A stretch of 64,000 nt of DNA from Spirosoma rigui (GCF_002067135.1 NZ_CP020105.1:4216001-4280000); one strand, 5' to 3'. Counted from the stretch's first letter, positions 17,525 to 27,197 are shown. A program made the numbers and translations. The notes: a model not told the origin generated them from the sequence alone.

Positions 17525-20500
17525 ATGTCTGATCAGGTTGACCAACCCAACACCGTACCTGTCCATCAAGGTTTTGACCCGTCGGACCGTCCTACCGCTG
17601 GCTTGTACCGCCCCGAGTTTGAACACGATAACTGCGGCATTGGCTTCGTGGCCCACATTAAAGGGCGTAAATCCCACCAGATCGTGTCCGACGCGCTCCA
17701 GATGCTCCGGCGCATGGAACACCGTGGTGCCGTTGGTGCCGAAGCGAACTCCGGCGATGGTGCCGGCCTGCTCATTCAGATTCCGCACGAGTTTTTCCTC
17801 GACGAAACGCGCAAACTGGGTGTTCACCTTCCCCCCGCCCTTGAGTACGGGGTAGGCATGGTCTATTTTCCCAAGGACGTCTGGCTGCGGGAAGAGTGCC
17901 GGGCCGTTCTTAACCGGAAAATGAAGCGGTTAGGCCTGGAACTGCTCTGCTACCGGGTCGTGCCCGTCAACAACAGTGATCTGGGTAGCGGTTCCCGCTC
18001 CGCCGAGCCACAGATGGAGCAGGTCTTTATCAAACGACCCGCCGATATTACCAATCCCGACGATTTCGAGCGTAAACTTTACATTCTTCGTAACTACAGC
18101 ACCCGCATCATCAATGAGACGATAGCGGGCGTTGATACGTTCTATTTCTCGTCACTCTCCTGCCGCACTATTACTTACAAAGGGCAGTTGACGACCCTGC
18201 AGCTGGAGCCGTATTTCCCGGATCTTCAGCATGAAGATGTCGTGTCGGCACTCGGTGTCGTACACTCCCGGTTCTCCACGAACACCTTCCCCTCCTGGAA
18301 ACTGGCTCAGCCTTTCCGGTATATCGCCCACAACGGCGAAATCAACACGGTACGGGGTAACGTCAACTGGATGAAGGCCGCCGAAGGTTTACTCGAATCG
18401 GCAAAATTCACCAAAGATGAGATGGACATGCTTTTGCCCATCTGCGACCCGAAACAGTCGGACTCGGCCAACCTGGACAACGCCATTGAGTTACTCGTGA
18501 TGAGCGGTCGTTCGCTGCCGCACGTAATGATGATGCTTATTCCGGAGGCCTGGGACGGCAACGACCAAATGGACCCCGTTCGGAAAGCGTTCTACGAATA
18601 CCACGCGGCCCTGATCGAGCCCTGGGATGGCCCGGCGTCGATCTCGTTCACCGACGGTCGTATCGTGGGCGCTACGCTCGACCGGAATGGACTTCGTCCG
18701 TCGCGGTTCTGGGTTACCGATCAGGATATTGTCATCATGGCGTCGGAAGTGGGCGTCCTGGACATCGATCCCGCTACGGTCGTATCGAAAGGCCGGTTAC
18801 AGCCTGGCAAAATGTTCCTCGTCGACATGGAGCAGGGACGTATTGTCGCCGATGAGGAGATCAAGGAGCAGATCAGTTCGCGGAAGCCTTACCAGCAGTG
18901 GTTGAACAATAACAAGATCAAAATTCAGGATCTGGAAGCTCCGATCCGTACGTACAGCCACTACGATCCGAACAAACTGATGCGCATGCAGCAGGCATTC
19001 GGCTTCACGTCGGAAGATCTGCGCATGATTCTGGCGCCGATGGTTGAGACCGGAAAGGAAGCCCTCGGTTCCATGGGTACCGATGTTCCGCTGGCCGTGC
19101 TCTCCGAGCAGAGTCAGCACCTGAGCCACTACTTCAAGCAGTTGTTTGCGCAGGTTACCAACCCGCCCATCGACTCCATCCGGGAGCGGGCCATCATGTC
19201 GCTCATCTCGTTCGTGGGGGCGACCTACAACCTGCTTAGCGAATCGCCGGAGCATTGCCGCCAGATCGAACTCGACCAGCCGGTACTGACCACCCAGGAA
19301 TTCGACAAGCTACGGTTCATCGACCGGCCTAAATTTCAGGCTAAGACGATCAACTGTCTGTTTACAACCGACGGACATGGGAAGTCGCTCGAACGGGCGC
19401 TCGACCGGATTTGCCGTTACGCCGAAGACGCCATTCAGGACGGGTATTCGATCTTGGTCCTGTCCGACCGCGCTATCGACTCCAGCCACGCACCCATTCC
19501 CTCGCTGCTGTCGACATCGGCCATTCACCACTACCTCATTCACCGGGGGCTGCGGGGCAAGGTGGGAATCGTTGTCGAAGCCGGCGACGTCTGGGAAACG
19601 CACCACGTGGCTACGCTCATCGGGTACGGCGCATCGGGTGTGAACCCTTACATGGCATTCGAGACCATTGCCAACATGAAAGAAAAAGGGCTGCTGCAGG
19701 TCGATTACGACCTCGACAAGCTCTATAAGAACTACGTGAAAGCCGTTAACGGTGAGTTGCTCAAGATCTTCTCGAAGATGGGGATCTCAACGCTGCAGTC
19801 TTATCAGGGTGCCATGATCTTTGAGTGCCTGGGGCTGAACACGGAGGTTGTTAACCGCTACTTCACCGGTACCGTATCGCGCATTGGTGGGATGGGACTT
19901 GATGAAATTGCCCGCGAAATCCTGATCCGGCACTGCGTAGCCTTCCCGGATATGCCCGTGGCTATACCAAGGCTTGAAGTGGGTGGTATCTACCAGTGGA
20001 AACAGCGGGGCGAGAAACACATTTTCAACCCGGACACGATCCACCTGCTTCAGCAGTCGACGCAGCGGAACGACTATTCGCTGTTCAAGAAATACTCGAA
20101 GCTGATCGACGACCAGTCTCAGAAAGCGATTACGCTACGCGGCCTGTTGAAATTCAAAAAAGGAACGCCCGTCCCGATCGATGAAGTTGAGCCCATCGAA
20201 AGCATTTTCAAACGGTTCGCTACGGGGGCTATGTCCTTCGGATCGATCTCGTGGGAAGCGCATACCACCCTCGCCATTGCCATGAACCGCATTGGCGGTA
20301 AGAGTAACTCGGGCGAAGGCGGAGAAGACGAGCTACGCTATAAGGATCTGCCCAACGGCGACAGCATGAACTCGGGTATCAAGCAGGTAGCTTCCGGCCG
20401 TTTCGGGGTTACGAGCCACTACCTGACCAATGCCCGCGAACTACAGATCAAGATGGCGCAGGGTGCTAAGCCCGGCGAAGGTGGTCAGCTGCCCGGTTTC

Positions 20501-22147
20501 AAAGTCGACGACTGGATTGGTCGCACGCGCCACTCGACACCCGGTGTGGGCCTGATTTCGCCCCCGCCCCACCACGATATTTATTCGATTGAAGATCTGG
20601 CGCAGCTTATCTCCGACCTCAAGAACGCCAACCGGGCCGCCCGCATCAGCGTTAAGCTGGTGTCGGAGGCAGGCGTCGGTACCATTGCGGCCGGCGTAGC
20701 TAAAGCCCACGCCGACCATATTCTGATCTCAGGCCACGATGGTGGTACGGGAGCCTCTCCCCTGTCCAGTATCCGCCACGCGGGATTACCCTGGGAACTG
20801 GGACTGGCCGAAGCACACCAGACGCTGGTTCGGAATAAACTGCGGGGTCGCGTAACGGTGCAGGCCGACGGGCAGATGCGTACCGGTCGTGATCTGGCCA
20901 TTGCCGCGTTGCTCGGTGCCGAGGAATTCGGTGTTGCCACGGCTGCACTGGTAGCGGCCGGCTGTATTATGATGCGGAAATGTCACCTGAACACCTGCCC
21001 GGTGGGCGTAGCCACGCAAAATAAAGAACTGCGCGCCCTGTTCACCGGCAAGCCGGAGCATGTTGTGAACATGTTCACGTTCATCGCTACCGAACTGCGG
21101 GAGATCATGGCCGAAATGGGCTTCCGGACCATCAACGAGATGGTTGGTCAGGCTCAGATGCTCGAACTACGCAGTGACCTCCCTCACTGGAAGTACAAGA
21201 ATATCAACCTCGACGCGCTGCTCTACAAAGAGCCAACAAACCTGGATGTGGCCCTGTACAAACAGGAAGAGCAGAACCACGAACTGGAGCACGTACTCGA
21301 CCGGAAGCTGATCGAACTGGCCAAGCCAGCGCTGGATTCGGCCGAAGCCGTGTACGGAGAATTTACGGTGCAGAACATCGACCGGAGCATTGGTACGATG
21401 CTCTCGAACGAAATCTCCAAACGCTACGGTGGTCCCGGTCTGCCCGACGGTTCGATCCACATCAAACTGCGCGGTACAGCCGGTCAAAGTTTCGGTGCAT
21501 TCGCCACGGCGGGTATCAAGCTGGAACTGGAAGGTGACGCCAACGACTATTTCGGCAAGGGCCTCTGCGGTGCTCAGCTCATTGTGTATCCCGACCGGAC
21601 AGCACAGTTCAAACCCGAAGAAAACAGCATAGTCGGTAACGTATCATTCTACGGAGCAACCTCCGGCGAAGCGTACATCCGAGGTATGGCTGGCGAACGC
21701 TTCGGGGTCCGCAACTCCGGTGCTAAAGTAGTTGTTGAAGGAGTAGGTGACCACGGACTCGAATACATGACCGGCGGACTAGCCATTATCCTCGGACAAA
21801 CGGGCCGCAACTTCGCAGCGGGTATGTCGGGGGGGGTAGCCTATGTCTACGACCTGGACGGAACGTTCTCCTCGAAGGTAAACATGGAAATGGTCAGCCT
21901 GGAAACACTGAACGTCGAAGACCACGGCATTGTGCGGGAGTACGTCGAGAAGCATTTTGAGTACACCACCAGTAATGTTGCCTTGGCCCTGATGCAGGAC
22001 TGGGATCAGCAGATCGGTCGGTTCGTGAAGGTGATGCCCGCCGACTTCCGGAATGCACTGGCCGGACGGGGCATTTCACTGGCCGATCAGATTCGGGATA
22101 AGAATGTTGTTTATCAAGACATTACGGTGGACGTGACGCACGGATAA
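17525..22147 (+). CDS. gltB: Glutamate synthase, large subunit
   Basis: 1540 residues, full length. GltB takes the amide of glutamine (N-terminal class II amidotransferase), channels ammonia, and makes glutamate from 2-oxoglutarate on an FMN site. EHDNCGIGFVAH places the catalytic Cys at 37 after a 36-residue propeptide. The central and FMN-binding domains follow (SGEGGEDELRY, GAKPGEGGQLPG, SVKLVSEAGVGT). The 3Fe-4S cysteines are in CIMMRKCHLNTCPVG (from Cys1147). The C-terminal GXGXG beta-helix domain runs from about 1290. gltD lies 635 bases downstream on the same strand, separated by two broken small genes. Confidence 0.98.
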   Translation: MSDQVDQPNTVPVHQGFDPSDRPTAGLYRPEFEHDNCGIGFVAHIKGRKSHQIVSDALQMLRRMEHRGAVGAEANSGDGAGLLIQIPHEFFLDETRKLGVHLPPALEYGVGMVYFPKDVWLREECRAVLNRKMKRLGLELLCYRVVPVNNSDLGSGSRSAEPQMEQVFIKRPADITNPDDFERKLYILRNYSTRIINETIAGVDTFYFSSLSCRTITYKGQLTTLQLEPYFPDLQHEDVVSALGVVHSRFSTNTFPSWKLAQPFRYIAHNGEINTVRGNVNWMKAAEGLLESAKFTKDEMDMLLPICDPKQSDSANLDNAIELLVMSGRSLPHVMMMLIPEAWDGNDQMDPVRKAFYEYHAALIEPWDGPASISFTDGRIVGATLDRNGLRPSRFWVTDQDIVIMASEVGVLDIDPATVVSKGRLQPGKMFLVDMEQGRIVADEEIKEQISSRKPYQQWLNNNKIKIQDLEAPIRTYSHYDPNKLMRMQQAFGFTSEDLRMILAPMVETGKEALGSMGTDVPLAVLSEQSQHLSHYFKQLFAQVTNPPIDSIRERAIMSLISFVGATYNLLSESPEHCRQIELDQPVLTTQEFDKLRFIDRPKFQAKTINCLFTTDGHGKSLERALDRICRYAEDAIQDGYSILVLSDRAIDSSHAPIPSLLSTSAIHHYLIHRGLRGKVGIVVEAGDVWETHHVATLIGYGASGVNPYMAFETIANMKEKGLLQVDYDLDKLYKNYVKAVNGELLKIFSKMGISTLQSYQGAMIFECLGLNTEVVNRYFTGTVSRIGGMGLDEIAREILIRHCVAFPDMPVAIPRLEVGGIYQWKQRGEKHIFNPDTIHLLQQSTQRNDYSLFKKYSKLIDDQSQKAITLRGLLKFKKGTPVPIDEVEPIESIFKRFATGAMSFGSISWEAHTTLAIAMNRIGGKSNSGEGGEDELRYKDLPNGDSMNSGIKQVASGRFGVTSHYLTNARELQIKMAQGAKPGEGGQLPGFKVDDWIGRTRHSTPGVGLISPPPHHDIYSIEDLAQLISDLKNANRAARISVKLVSEAGVGTIAAGVAKAHADHILISGHDGGTGASPLSSIRHAGLPWELGLAEAHQTLVRNKLRGRVTVQADGQMRTGRDLAIAALLGAEEFGVATAALVAAGCIMMRKCHLNTCPVGVATQNKELRALFTGKPEHVVNMFTFIATELREIMAEMGFRTINEMVGQAQMLELRSDLPHWKYKNINLDALLYKEPTNLDVALYKQEEQNHELEHVLDRKLIELAKPALDSAEAVYGEFTVQNIDRSIGTMLSNEISKRYGGPGLPDGSIHIKLRGTAGQSFGAFATAGIKLELEGDANDYFGKGLCGAQLIVYPDRTAQFKPEENSIVGNVSFYGATSGEAYIRGMAGERFGVRNSGAKVVVEGVGDHGLEYMTGGLAIILGQTGRNFAAGMSGGVAYVYDLDGTFSSKVNMEMVSLETLNVEDHGIVREYVEKHFEYTTSNVALALMQDWDQQIGRFVKVMPADFRNALAGRGISLADQIRDKNVVYQDITVDVTHG

Positions 22148-22470
22148 TGACGTTAGAACTTCCTTTTCTGGTCGCAGAAAGTAAACTAACTCAGTACCTG
22201 CTTGTCCCTCTGTTGAGAAATGATGAATCAAACTACCTACGATTGGCCGGTTACGAAATGGAAAACTGGCCAATCTTGGAAAGAGACCTGATCATGTTGG
22301 CATAAACTGACGATGCATACGCTGAGAACGTATTCCTTTATGGGATCTCCGACAGCATCACTGGAAGTTTGTTTGCCCCCGATGGGCGCTTGTTGATGGT
22401 AAAAGCCATTTGGAGGAAGGAAAGTAAGACAGGATTGACTAAATTCATAAGCTTATATCCTCCTCTATGA
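22147..22470 (+). pseudogene. DUF6883-like small gene with in-frame stop
   Basis: The ATG at 22147 overlaps the gltB stop by one base. The frame encodes 52 residues (MTLELPFLVAESKLTQYLL...) and is then interrupted by TAA at 22303-22305. The same frame continues for another 54 codons to a TGA at 22468 with clearly protein-like sequence: NVFLYGISDSITGSLFAPDG, VKAIWRKES, FISLYPPL. From memory this matches DUF6883 (pattern YG...GxLxGPNGR...VxTxW...YP). A single base change (CAA or AAA to TAA) would explain the stop. It sits directly before a DUF4926-like gene, a pairing I recall in other bacteria. Sequencing error is not excluded. Confidence 0.65.
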
Positions 22471-22473
22471 ATC

Positions 22474-22715
22474 ATGAAATTACCATTGTATCGACAAGTT
22501 GCTTTGTTGAAAGGCTACCCTGAGGAGGGCTTGTTAGCTGGTGACGTGGTAACCACTATGGGGTTCCCGGCGTCGCCAAAACCCGGCGTTCCGAACGGAT
22601 ATTTCGTAGAAGTATTCAATGCACTGGGCAAGACAATCGCCGTTTTTACGAGGGCGACATTGAGCCATTAACGGATGATGCTGTTCTGCGTCGCAGGACG
22701 CTGGAAACTGCGTAA
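22474..22715 (+). pseudogene. DUF4926-like small gene with a frameshift
   Basis: The ATG at 22474 follows the DUF6883-like frame by 3 bases. The frame reads MKLPLYRQVALLKGYPEEG, then LLAGDVVTTM and EVFNALGKTIAVF, which match DUF4926 (about 75 residues, small beta proteins of unknown function). It then leaves the family pattern and stops at 22671. If one T is added to the TTTTT run near 22645, the frame continues as YEGDIEPLTDDAVLRRRTLE and ends at TAA 22713-22715, restoring the expected DUF4926 C-terminus. A one-base deletion in a homopolymer is therefore likely. Confidence 0.65.
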
Positions 22716-22781
22716 AAGAGTCGTAAAGAACCATACGTGCAGTTCACGTAAACTGTACTGACTATTGAGCATACCATTACC

Positions 22782-24272
22782 ATGGGAAAACCTACCGGAT
22801 TTTTAGAGTTTACGCGTGAGCTGCCTAAAAAGCGCGACCCGCAACAGCGCATTCACGATTACAAAGAGATTGAAGTGCCGTTTTCGGAGCAGGATTCACA
22901 GCGACAGGCGGCACGCTGCATGGACTGCGGCACACCATTCTGTCACAGTGGTTGTCCACTCGGCAACATCATACCGGAGTTCAACGACGCGGTATATGAG
23001 CAGAACTGGGCCTACGCCTACGAGATTCTGGCCAGCACCAACAACTTCCCTGAGTTTACGGGCCGCATCTGCCCCGCCCCCTGTGAGGCCTCCTGCGTAC
23101 TGGGTATCAACAAACCCCCGGTTGCCATTGAATTTATCGAAAAGTCCATTGCCGAGGTAGCTTTCGAGAAAGGCTACGTTAAAGCCAGTCCGCCCAACGT
23201 ACGGACGGGAAAGCAGGTTGCAGTAGTGGGTTCCGGCCCCGCCGGTTTAGCGGCTGCCGCCCAGCTTAACAAAGCGGGTCATACCGTTACCGTGTTCGAA
23301 CGGGCCGATCAGGTTGGCGGTTTGCTGCGTTATGGTATTCCTGATTTTAAACTCGAGAAATGGACCATCGATCGCCGGCTGGCGGTGATGGAAGCCGAAG
23401 GAATTCAGTTCAAAACCGGCGTCAACGTAGGGGTTGACGTGCGGGCCAAAGACTTGATGGATCAGTTCGACCTGGTGATGCTTACCGGCGGCTCAACCGT
23501 TCCACGCGACCTTCCGATTCCCGGCCGTGACCTCAAAGGTATTTATCCGGCGATGGAATTCCTGAGCCAGCAAAACAAACGCAACGCCAACCGCCCCGTT
23601 GACGTCGACCACCAGGGTATGCCCTACGGTGACGGGGAGTTGTGGGCAACCGGAAAAAATGTGGTTGTCATTGGTGGTGGCGATACGGGTTCCGACTGCG
23701 TGGGAACCTCCAACCGCCACGGTGCAGCCAGTGTTACCCAGATTGAACTGATGCCCATGCCCCCTAAAGAGCGGGCCGCCAACACCCCATGGCCCAACTG
23801 GCCCATGATGCTCCGCACCAGCACCTCCCACGAGGAAGGCTGCGAGCGCCAGTGGTCGATCAACACGAAAGCTTTCATCGGCGATGAAAACGGTAATCTG
23901 AAAGCACTACGTCTGGTTGACCTGACCTGGAAAAACGAAGGCGGCCGGATGCAGATGGTTGAACTACCCGGCTCGGAACGCGACGTTCCCTGCGAACTGG
24001 CCCTGCTGGCTGCTGGTTTTCTGCATCCGCAGCACAACGGCCTGCTCGACGAACTCGGACTGGAATACGACGAGCGTGGTAATGTAAAAACGAACAAGTA
24101 CCAGACCTCGACCAACCCGAAAGTTTTCGCAGCGGGCGACATGCGCCGGGGTCAGTCGCTCGTCGTGTGGGCCATCTCCGAAGGCCGCGAAGCCGCCCGC
24201 GCTGCCGATTGCTACCTGATGGGAGAAACCCGGCTTGAAGCCAAAGCGGTATCCATGATCGAAGCCGTTTAA
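22782..24272 (+). CDS. gltD: Glutamate synthase, small subunit
   Basis: 496 residues, full length. GltD oxidises NAD(P)H on FAD and passes electrons through two 4Fe-4S clusters to GltB. The cluster cysteines are C46, C49, C54, C58 (RCMDCGTPFCHSGCPLG) and C97, C101, C105 (CPAPCEASC). The FAD-binding GSGPAGLAAAA and the NAD(P)-binding GGGDTGSDCVG are intact, and FAAGDMRRGQSLVVWA closes the FAD site. ATG at 22782. It would normally be cotranscribed with gltB; the 635-base gap here carries a broken two-gene insert but no obvious terminator. It ends 30 bases before a 30-bp hairpin. Confidence 0.97.
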   Translation: MGKPTGFLEFTRELPKKRDPQQRIHDYKEIEVPFSEQDSQRQAARCMDCGTPFCHSGCPLGNIIPEFNDAVYEQNWAYAYEILASTNNFPEFTGRICPAPCEASCVLGINKPPVAIEFIEKSIAEVAFEKGYVKASPPNVRTGKQVAVVGSGPAGLAAAAQLNKAGHTVTVFERADQVGGLLRYGIPDFKLEKWTIDRRLAVMEAEGIQFKTGVNVGVDVRAKDLMDQFDLVMLTGGSTVPRDLPIPGRDLKGIYPAMEFLSQQNKRNANRPVDVDHQGMPYGDGELWATGKNVVVIGGGDTGSDCVGTSNRHGAASVTQIELMPMPPKERAANTPWPNWPMMLRTSTSHEEGCERQWSINTKAFIGDENGNLKALRLVDLTWKNEGGRMQMVELPGSERDVPCELALLAAGFLHPQHNGLLDELGLEYDERGNVKTNKYQTSTNPKVFAAGDMRRGQSLVVWAISEGREAARAADCYLMGETRLEAKAVSMIEAV

Positions 24273-24301
24273 AGGTAGTCGCCGGTAAAGCCCGGCCAAT
24301 C

Positions 24302-24370
24302 CCGTAAAATAAGACCCGAAAAAGCCCAACTGGTTAAATTAGTTGGGCTTTTTCGGGTCTTATTTTACGG
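24302..24370. terminator. 30-bp perfect hairpin ending gltD and ridA
   Basis: Arms 24302-24331 and 24341-24370 are exact complements with a 9-base loop, and AAAAAG/CTTTTT runs lie inside the stem. The stop codon of the convergent RidA gene (24360) is inside the right arm. Confidence 0.85.
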
Positions 24371-24806
24371 CTATCACTTCTACTTCGATGAGGACGTCAT
24401 CCCGGACAATCTTCTCAAGACTTTTCACCTGCTGCAAACCCGGCGCTATCTGCCCAAAGAAACCGGCCCCAACGGAAGAAGCCGTTTGGGAAGCAGCCGC
24501 ATTCACCTGCCCGGGAGTACCCCGGAGGTGATACGTCACCTGCTTCACGTTACGCATGGTCATTCCTACCCGGTCCAGGGCAGCAACCAGATTCTGAAAC
24601 ACCTGCCGGGTCTGTTCACCCAAGTTACCAGTGCCTACCAACTCACCGCTGGCGTTGTAGGGCCGTTGCCCGCTGATATACACCTCTTTGCCCACCACAC
24701 CGGTATCAACCTTATAGGTATAGCCCAACTGCGGATTTGGATTCGTTTGCGCCTGCACGAACGTCGTCAGCAGGAGGCTCGCCAGACAGGTAAAGAAAAA
24801 CTTCAT
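24360..24806 (-). CDS. RidA family protein with signal peptide
   Basis: 148 residues. RidA (YjgF/YER057c/UK114) proteins hydrolyse reactive enamines/imines; this one is predicted to be exported (MKFFFTCLASLLLTTFVQAQ). The core shows GKEVYISGQRPYNASG, LGEQTRQVFQNLVAALDRVG and DVLIEVEVIAV, the last containing the Glu of the active site. The usual catalytic Arg position (in the motif near VNAAASQTASSVGAG, normally an R before the A/P turn) is not obvious, so it may belong to a Rid subfamily without deaminase activity. The last codons and stop lie in the hairpin shared with gltD. Confidence 0.85.
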   Translation of the reverse strand: MKFFFTCLASLLLTTFVQAQTNPNPQLGYTYKVDTGVVGKEVYISGQRPYNASGELVGTGNLGEQTRQVFQNLVAALDRVGMTMRNVKQVTYHLRGTPGQVNAAASQTASSVGAGFFGQIAPGLQQVKSLEKIVRDDVLIEVEVIAVK

Positions 24807-24822
24807 AGAGGATAAAACGTGG

Positions 24823-25533
24823 TTATAAGGTAACAGGCTCTTCCTTCTCGTCGAAAAAGAGGTAATTCAGTAGGTCACAGTATGGTTTTATCAGTTGGCA
24901 TCCCCGTATGACTTCATCCGCAAAATTAACTTTTATAACCTCCTTGTCGGTGTAGCGGTGAATGAAAAACAGTTCTTTCCGACGTAGCAGGTCAATTTCG
25001 GGATGGTCGGCGGAGTACCCTTTCGGTGTTGTTTTCATCGACTCCCCCGACACCTCCGGAAAATAAGCCCGGAACTGATCGGCCTCAATAATATCTTTCA
25101 ACTCCTGCACATTGTAATCGACCTCCTGCCGAAACTTAGCCAGGTTAGCCGGTGTGGGCTGCCACATACCCGCCCCCAGAAATGATTTGTTACCGGGCTG
25201 GATTTGCACGTAGTAGTCGATGCGACCCGAATGACGACCACCGGGGCCAATGGCAAAAGCCAGGTTCGACTTATACGGGGCTTTATCCTTCGAGAACCGA
25301 ATATCCCGGTTAATCCGGAATATGCAGTCCCTGACAGCTGTATTCGCCAGTGGCTCAAAGGCACTCATACCCGTGAGCACCCGCTCCACAACCCCACATA
25401 ATTCGGCCTTGGCGGCATCATACCGACTCCGGTTGGCGTGAAACCATTCCCGGTGGTTATTGTCAACGAGTTCCGTCAGGAACGTAAAAGTTGGTTTGGT
25501 GAAAGTTGCTTTTGAACTATTTTTTGTTGTCAT
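24823..25533 (-). CDS. DUF2461 domain protein (TIGR02453 family)
   Basis: 236 residues, ATG at 25533. The family pattern is clear: FLTELVDNNHREWFHANRSR near residue 18, RINRDIRFSKDKAPYKSN near 95, GRIDYYVQIQPGNKSFLGAG near 120, and ADHPEIDLLRRKELFFIHRY near 180. The function is not known. No membrane segment or signal is seen, so it is probably cytoplasmic. It is 16 bases upstream of the RidA gene and likely in one transcript with it. Confidence 0.9.
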   Translation of the reverse strand: MTTKNSSKATFTKPTFTFLTELVDNNHREWFHANRSRYDAAKAELCGVVERVLTGMSAFEPLANTAVRDCIFRINRDIRFSKDKAPYKSNLAFAIGPGGRHSGRIDYYVQIQPGNKSFLGAGMWQPTPANLAKFRQEVDYNVQELKDIIEADQFRAYFPEVSGESMKTTPKGYSADHPEIDLLRRKELFFIHRYTDKEVIKVNFADEVIRGCQLIKPYCDLLNYLFFDEKEEPVTL

Positions 25534-25581
25534 TATTAACCAAAGATAAGCAATACACCAAAACGCATCGCCAGAATTTAC

Positions 25582-26517
25582 TTAATTTGTTACAAAAAGT
25601 TTTCGCTTAAACTGCCGGGGACACATACGCTCAATGGACCGGAATGTGTTGCTGAAATGGGTAAGGCTGTTAAAACCCGACTCATAGCAGGCGTCGGTAA
25701 TGCTCTTGGCCGGGTTGCTCAGAATAACCTTGGCGCGCCGGATGCGTTCGGTCAGGATGAACTGAGCGGGCGACACACCGAGTTCACTTTTAAAAAGGCG
25801 GAAGAAATGCGATTTTGATAGACACGCCTTGTCGCACAGTTCTTCGATCGACAGAGATCGGGTCACGTTTTCCCGGATATATGACACAATGTAAGCCAGC
25901 CGGTTGGTGCTCAGGTGTTGTTTCGTATGGGTCAGCAAATCGGTTTGTACCTGTACCTGCGATAAACGAATGATCAGCTCTTTCAGGGTGTTCTTGATAA
26001 AAAACGATTTGAACGGGTTGTTTTCCCGAAAGAGCCGGGCCAGTTTATCGACCAGCGTACTGATTTCGGGGTCGTTCTGCAGATGGTAACTGTTGGTATG
26101 CAGTTGCCACTGATCATTTACTTCCACCCGCGCCACCTGTTCGTTCAGTTCCGCGACGGTTTGTCGGATAAACTCATCCGAGATGGTTAAAGCCAGACAA
26201 CGGGTTGGTTTAGCGATGGTAGCCTCCGGATAATCGACAAACAGGGTATGATTGGGCGCCATCAGCAGCGATTCGCCGGGCCGGTACTCGAAAGATGGCT
26301 GATCAGGATGGTGCACAACCTTTCTCCCACTCAACATACTCGTCATGACGGGCGTATCGAAGCGCAGTTCGACATGACTGGCCTGCTGAAAGGTTTCGTA
26401 CAGGTGCAGTTCAGCCGAATCGTGACTTAACGTCAGCTTGTTCTCCACCAGCTCATCAATTCGATTACCCCACATGCCAACCGCTTCGTGGCCGGGACTG
26501 ATTCCTACCTTTTTCAT
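25582..26517 (-). CDS. AraC family transcriptional regulator
   Basis: 311 residues from the ATG at 26517 (a TTG two codons upstream is disfavoured). The N-terminal 180 residues form a ligand/dimer domain. The C-terminal part carries the double helix-turn-helix: SIEELCDKACLSKSHFFRLF, then ITDACYESGFNSLTHFSNTF and CPRQFKRK. It is divergent from a DUF779 gene, 187 bases apart. In other bacteria AraC regulators of this kind and DUF779 genes flank an aldehyde dehydrogenase; regulation of the neighbour is a reasonable inference. Confidence 0.92.
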   Translation of the reverse strand: MKKVGISPGHEAVGMWGNRIDELVENKLTLSHDSAELHLYETFQQASHVELRFDTPVMTSMLSGRKVVHHPDQPSFEYRPGESLLMAPNHTLFVDYPEATIAKPTRCLALTISDEFIRQTVAELNEQVARVEVNDQWQLHTNSYHLQNDPEISTLVDKLARLFRENNPFKSFFIKNTLKELIIRLSQVQVQTDLLTHTKQHLSTNRLAYIVSYIRENVTRSLSIEELCDKACLSKSHFFRLFKSELGVSPAQFILTERIRRAKVILSNPAKSITDACYESGFNSLTHFSNTFRSIERMCPRQFKRKLFVTN

Positions 26518-26703
26518 AATCAATGAATGTACAGTTGCGCAAGTATGTATCTACATAACGAAAAATCAGTTGTACAATTTGAGCAAAATTTGTGAAGAAA
26601 CTTCACAGTATCCGGTAAGTTAAACATTGATGGTCTGGAATCGGCTTACTACCTTGAGCCACCAACGGCCCGGACTAACGACAAACGGCGGGCTTCGGCT
26701 ACC

Positions 26704-27087
26704 ATGCACCAACGCCTTGCTATCACCCCGGCCGCTGCCGACGTACTCAATAAGCTCCGCGCGCAGCACGGCCCGCTCATGTTTCATCAGAGCGGAGGAT
26801 GCTGCGACGGCTCATCCCCCATGTGCTACGCTGCAGGCGACTTCATCATTGGCTCTCAGGACATATGGCTCGGTCAGATCGACGGCTGCGACTTCTGGAT
26901 GTCGAGCGACCAGTTCGAATACTGGCAACACACCCATCTGACAGTCGATGTGACACCTGGACGGGGAGCCAGTTTTTCCCTCGAAATCCCAATGGGTGTC
27001 CGCTTCCTGATCCGGTCGCGCATGTTCGAGCCCCAGGAACTGAACAACCTGCTCCCTGTTCAACAGGGTCCTTTCGAAAATGCCTGA
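26704..27087 (+). CDS. DUF779 domain protein
   Basis: 127 residues, ATG at 26704. The near-invariant family motif MFHQSGGCCDGSSPMCY begins near residue 26, followed by DIWLGQIDGCDFWMSSDQFE and the C-terminal GRGASFSLEIPMGVRFLIRS. The Cys cluster suggests metal or redox binding. DUF779 genes are usually beside an NAD-dependent aldehyde dehydrogenase; none is present here. The frame before the ATG is also open but does not match the family. The gene is divergent from the AraC regulator. Confidence 0.92.
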   Translation: MHQRLAITPAAADVLNKLRAQHGPLMFHQSGGCCDGSSPMCYAAGDFIIGSQDIWLGQIDGCDFWMSSDQFEYWQHTHLTVDVTPGRGASFSLEIPMGVRFLIRSRMFEPQELNNLLPVQQGPFENA

Positions 27088-27197
27088 GTAATATGGCTGC
27101 CTGGATTGGCAGCCCCTTTTTTTAAAAACATCAATCTACTTATTCTGGTTATTTAATAGAATAGTCACTTAATTACTAACCACAGTTAGTCAACGTT

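Noticed and set aside
26627-26941. Longer plus-strand frame overlapping the DUF779 gene
   Set aside because: It is in another reading frame; the DUF779 motif MFHQSGGCCDGSSPMCY is in the frame starting at 26704.
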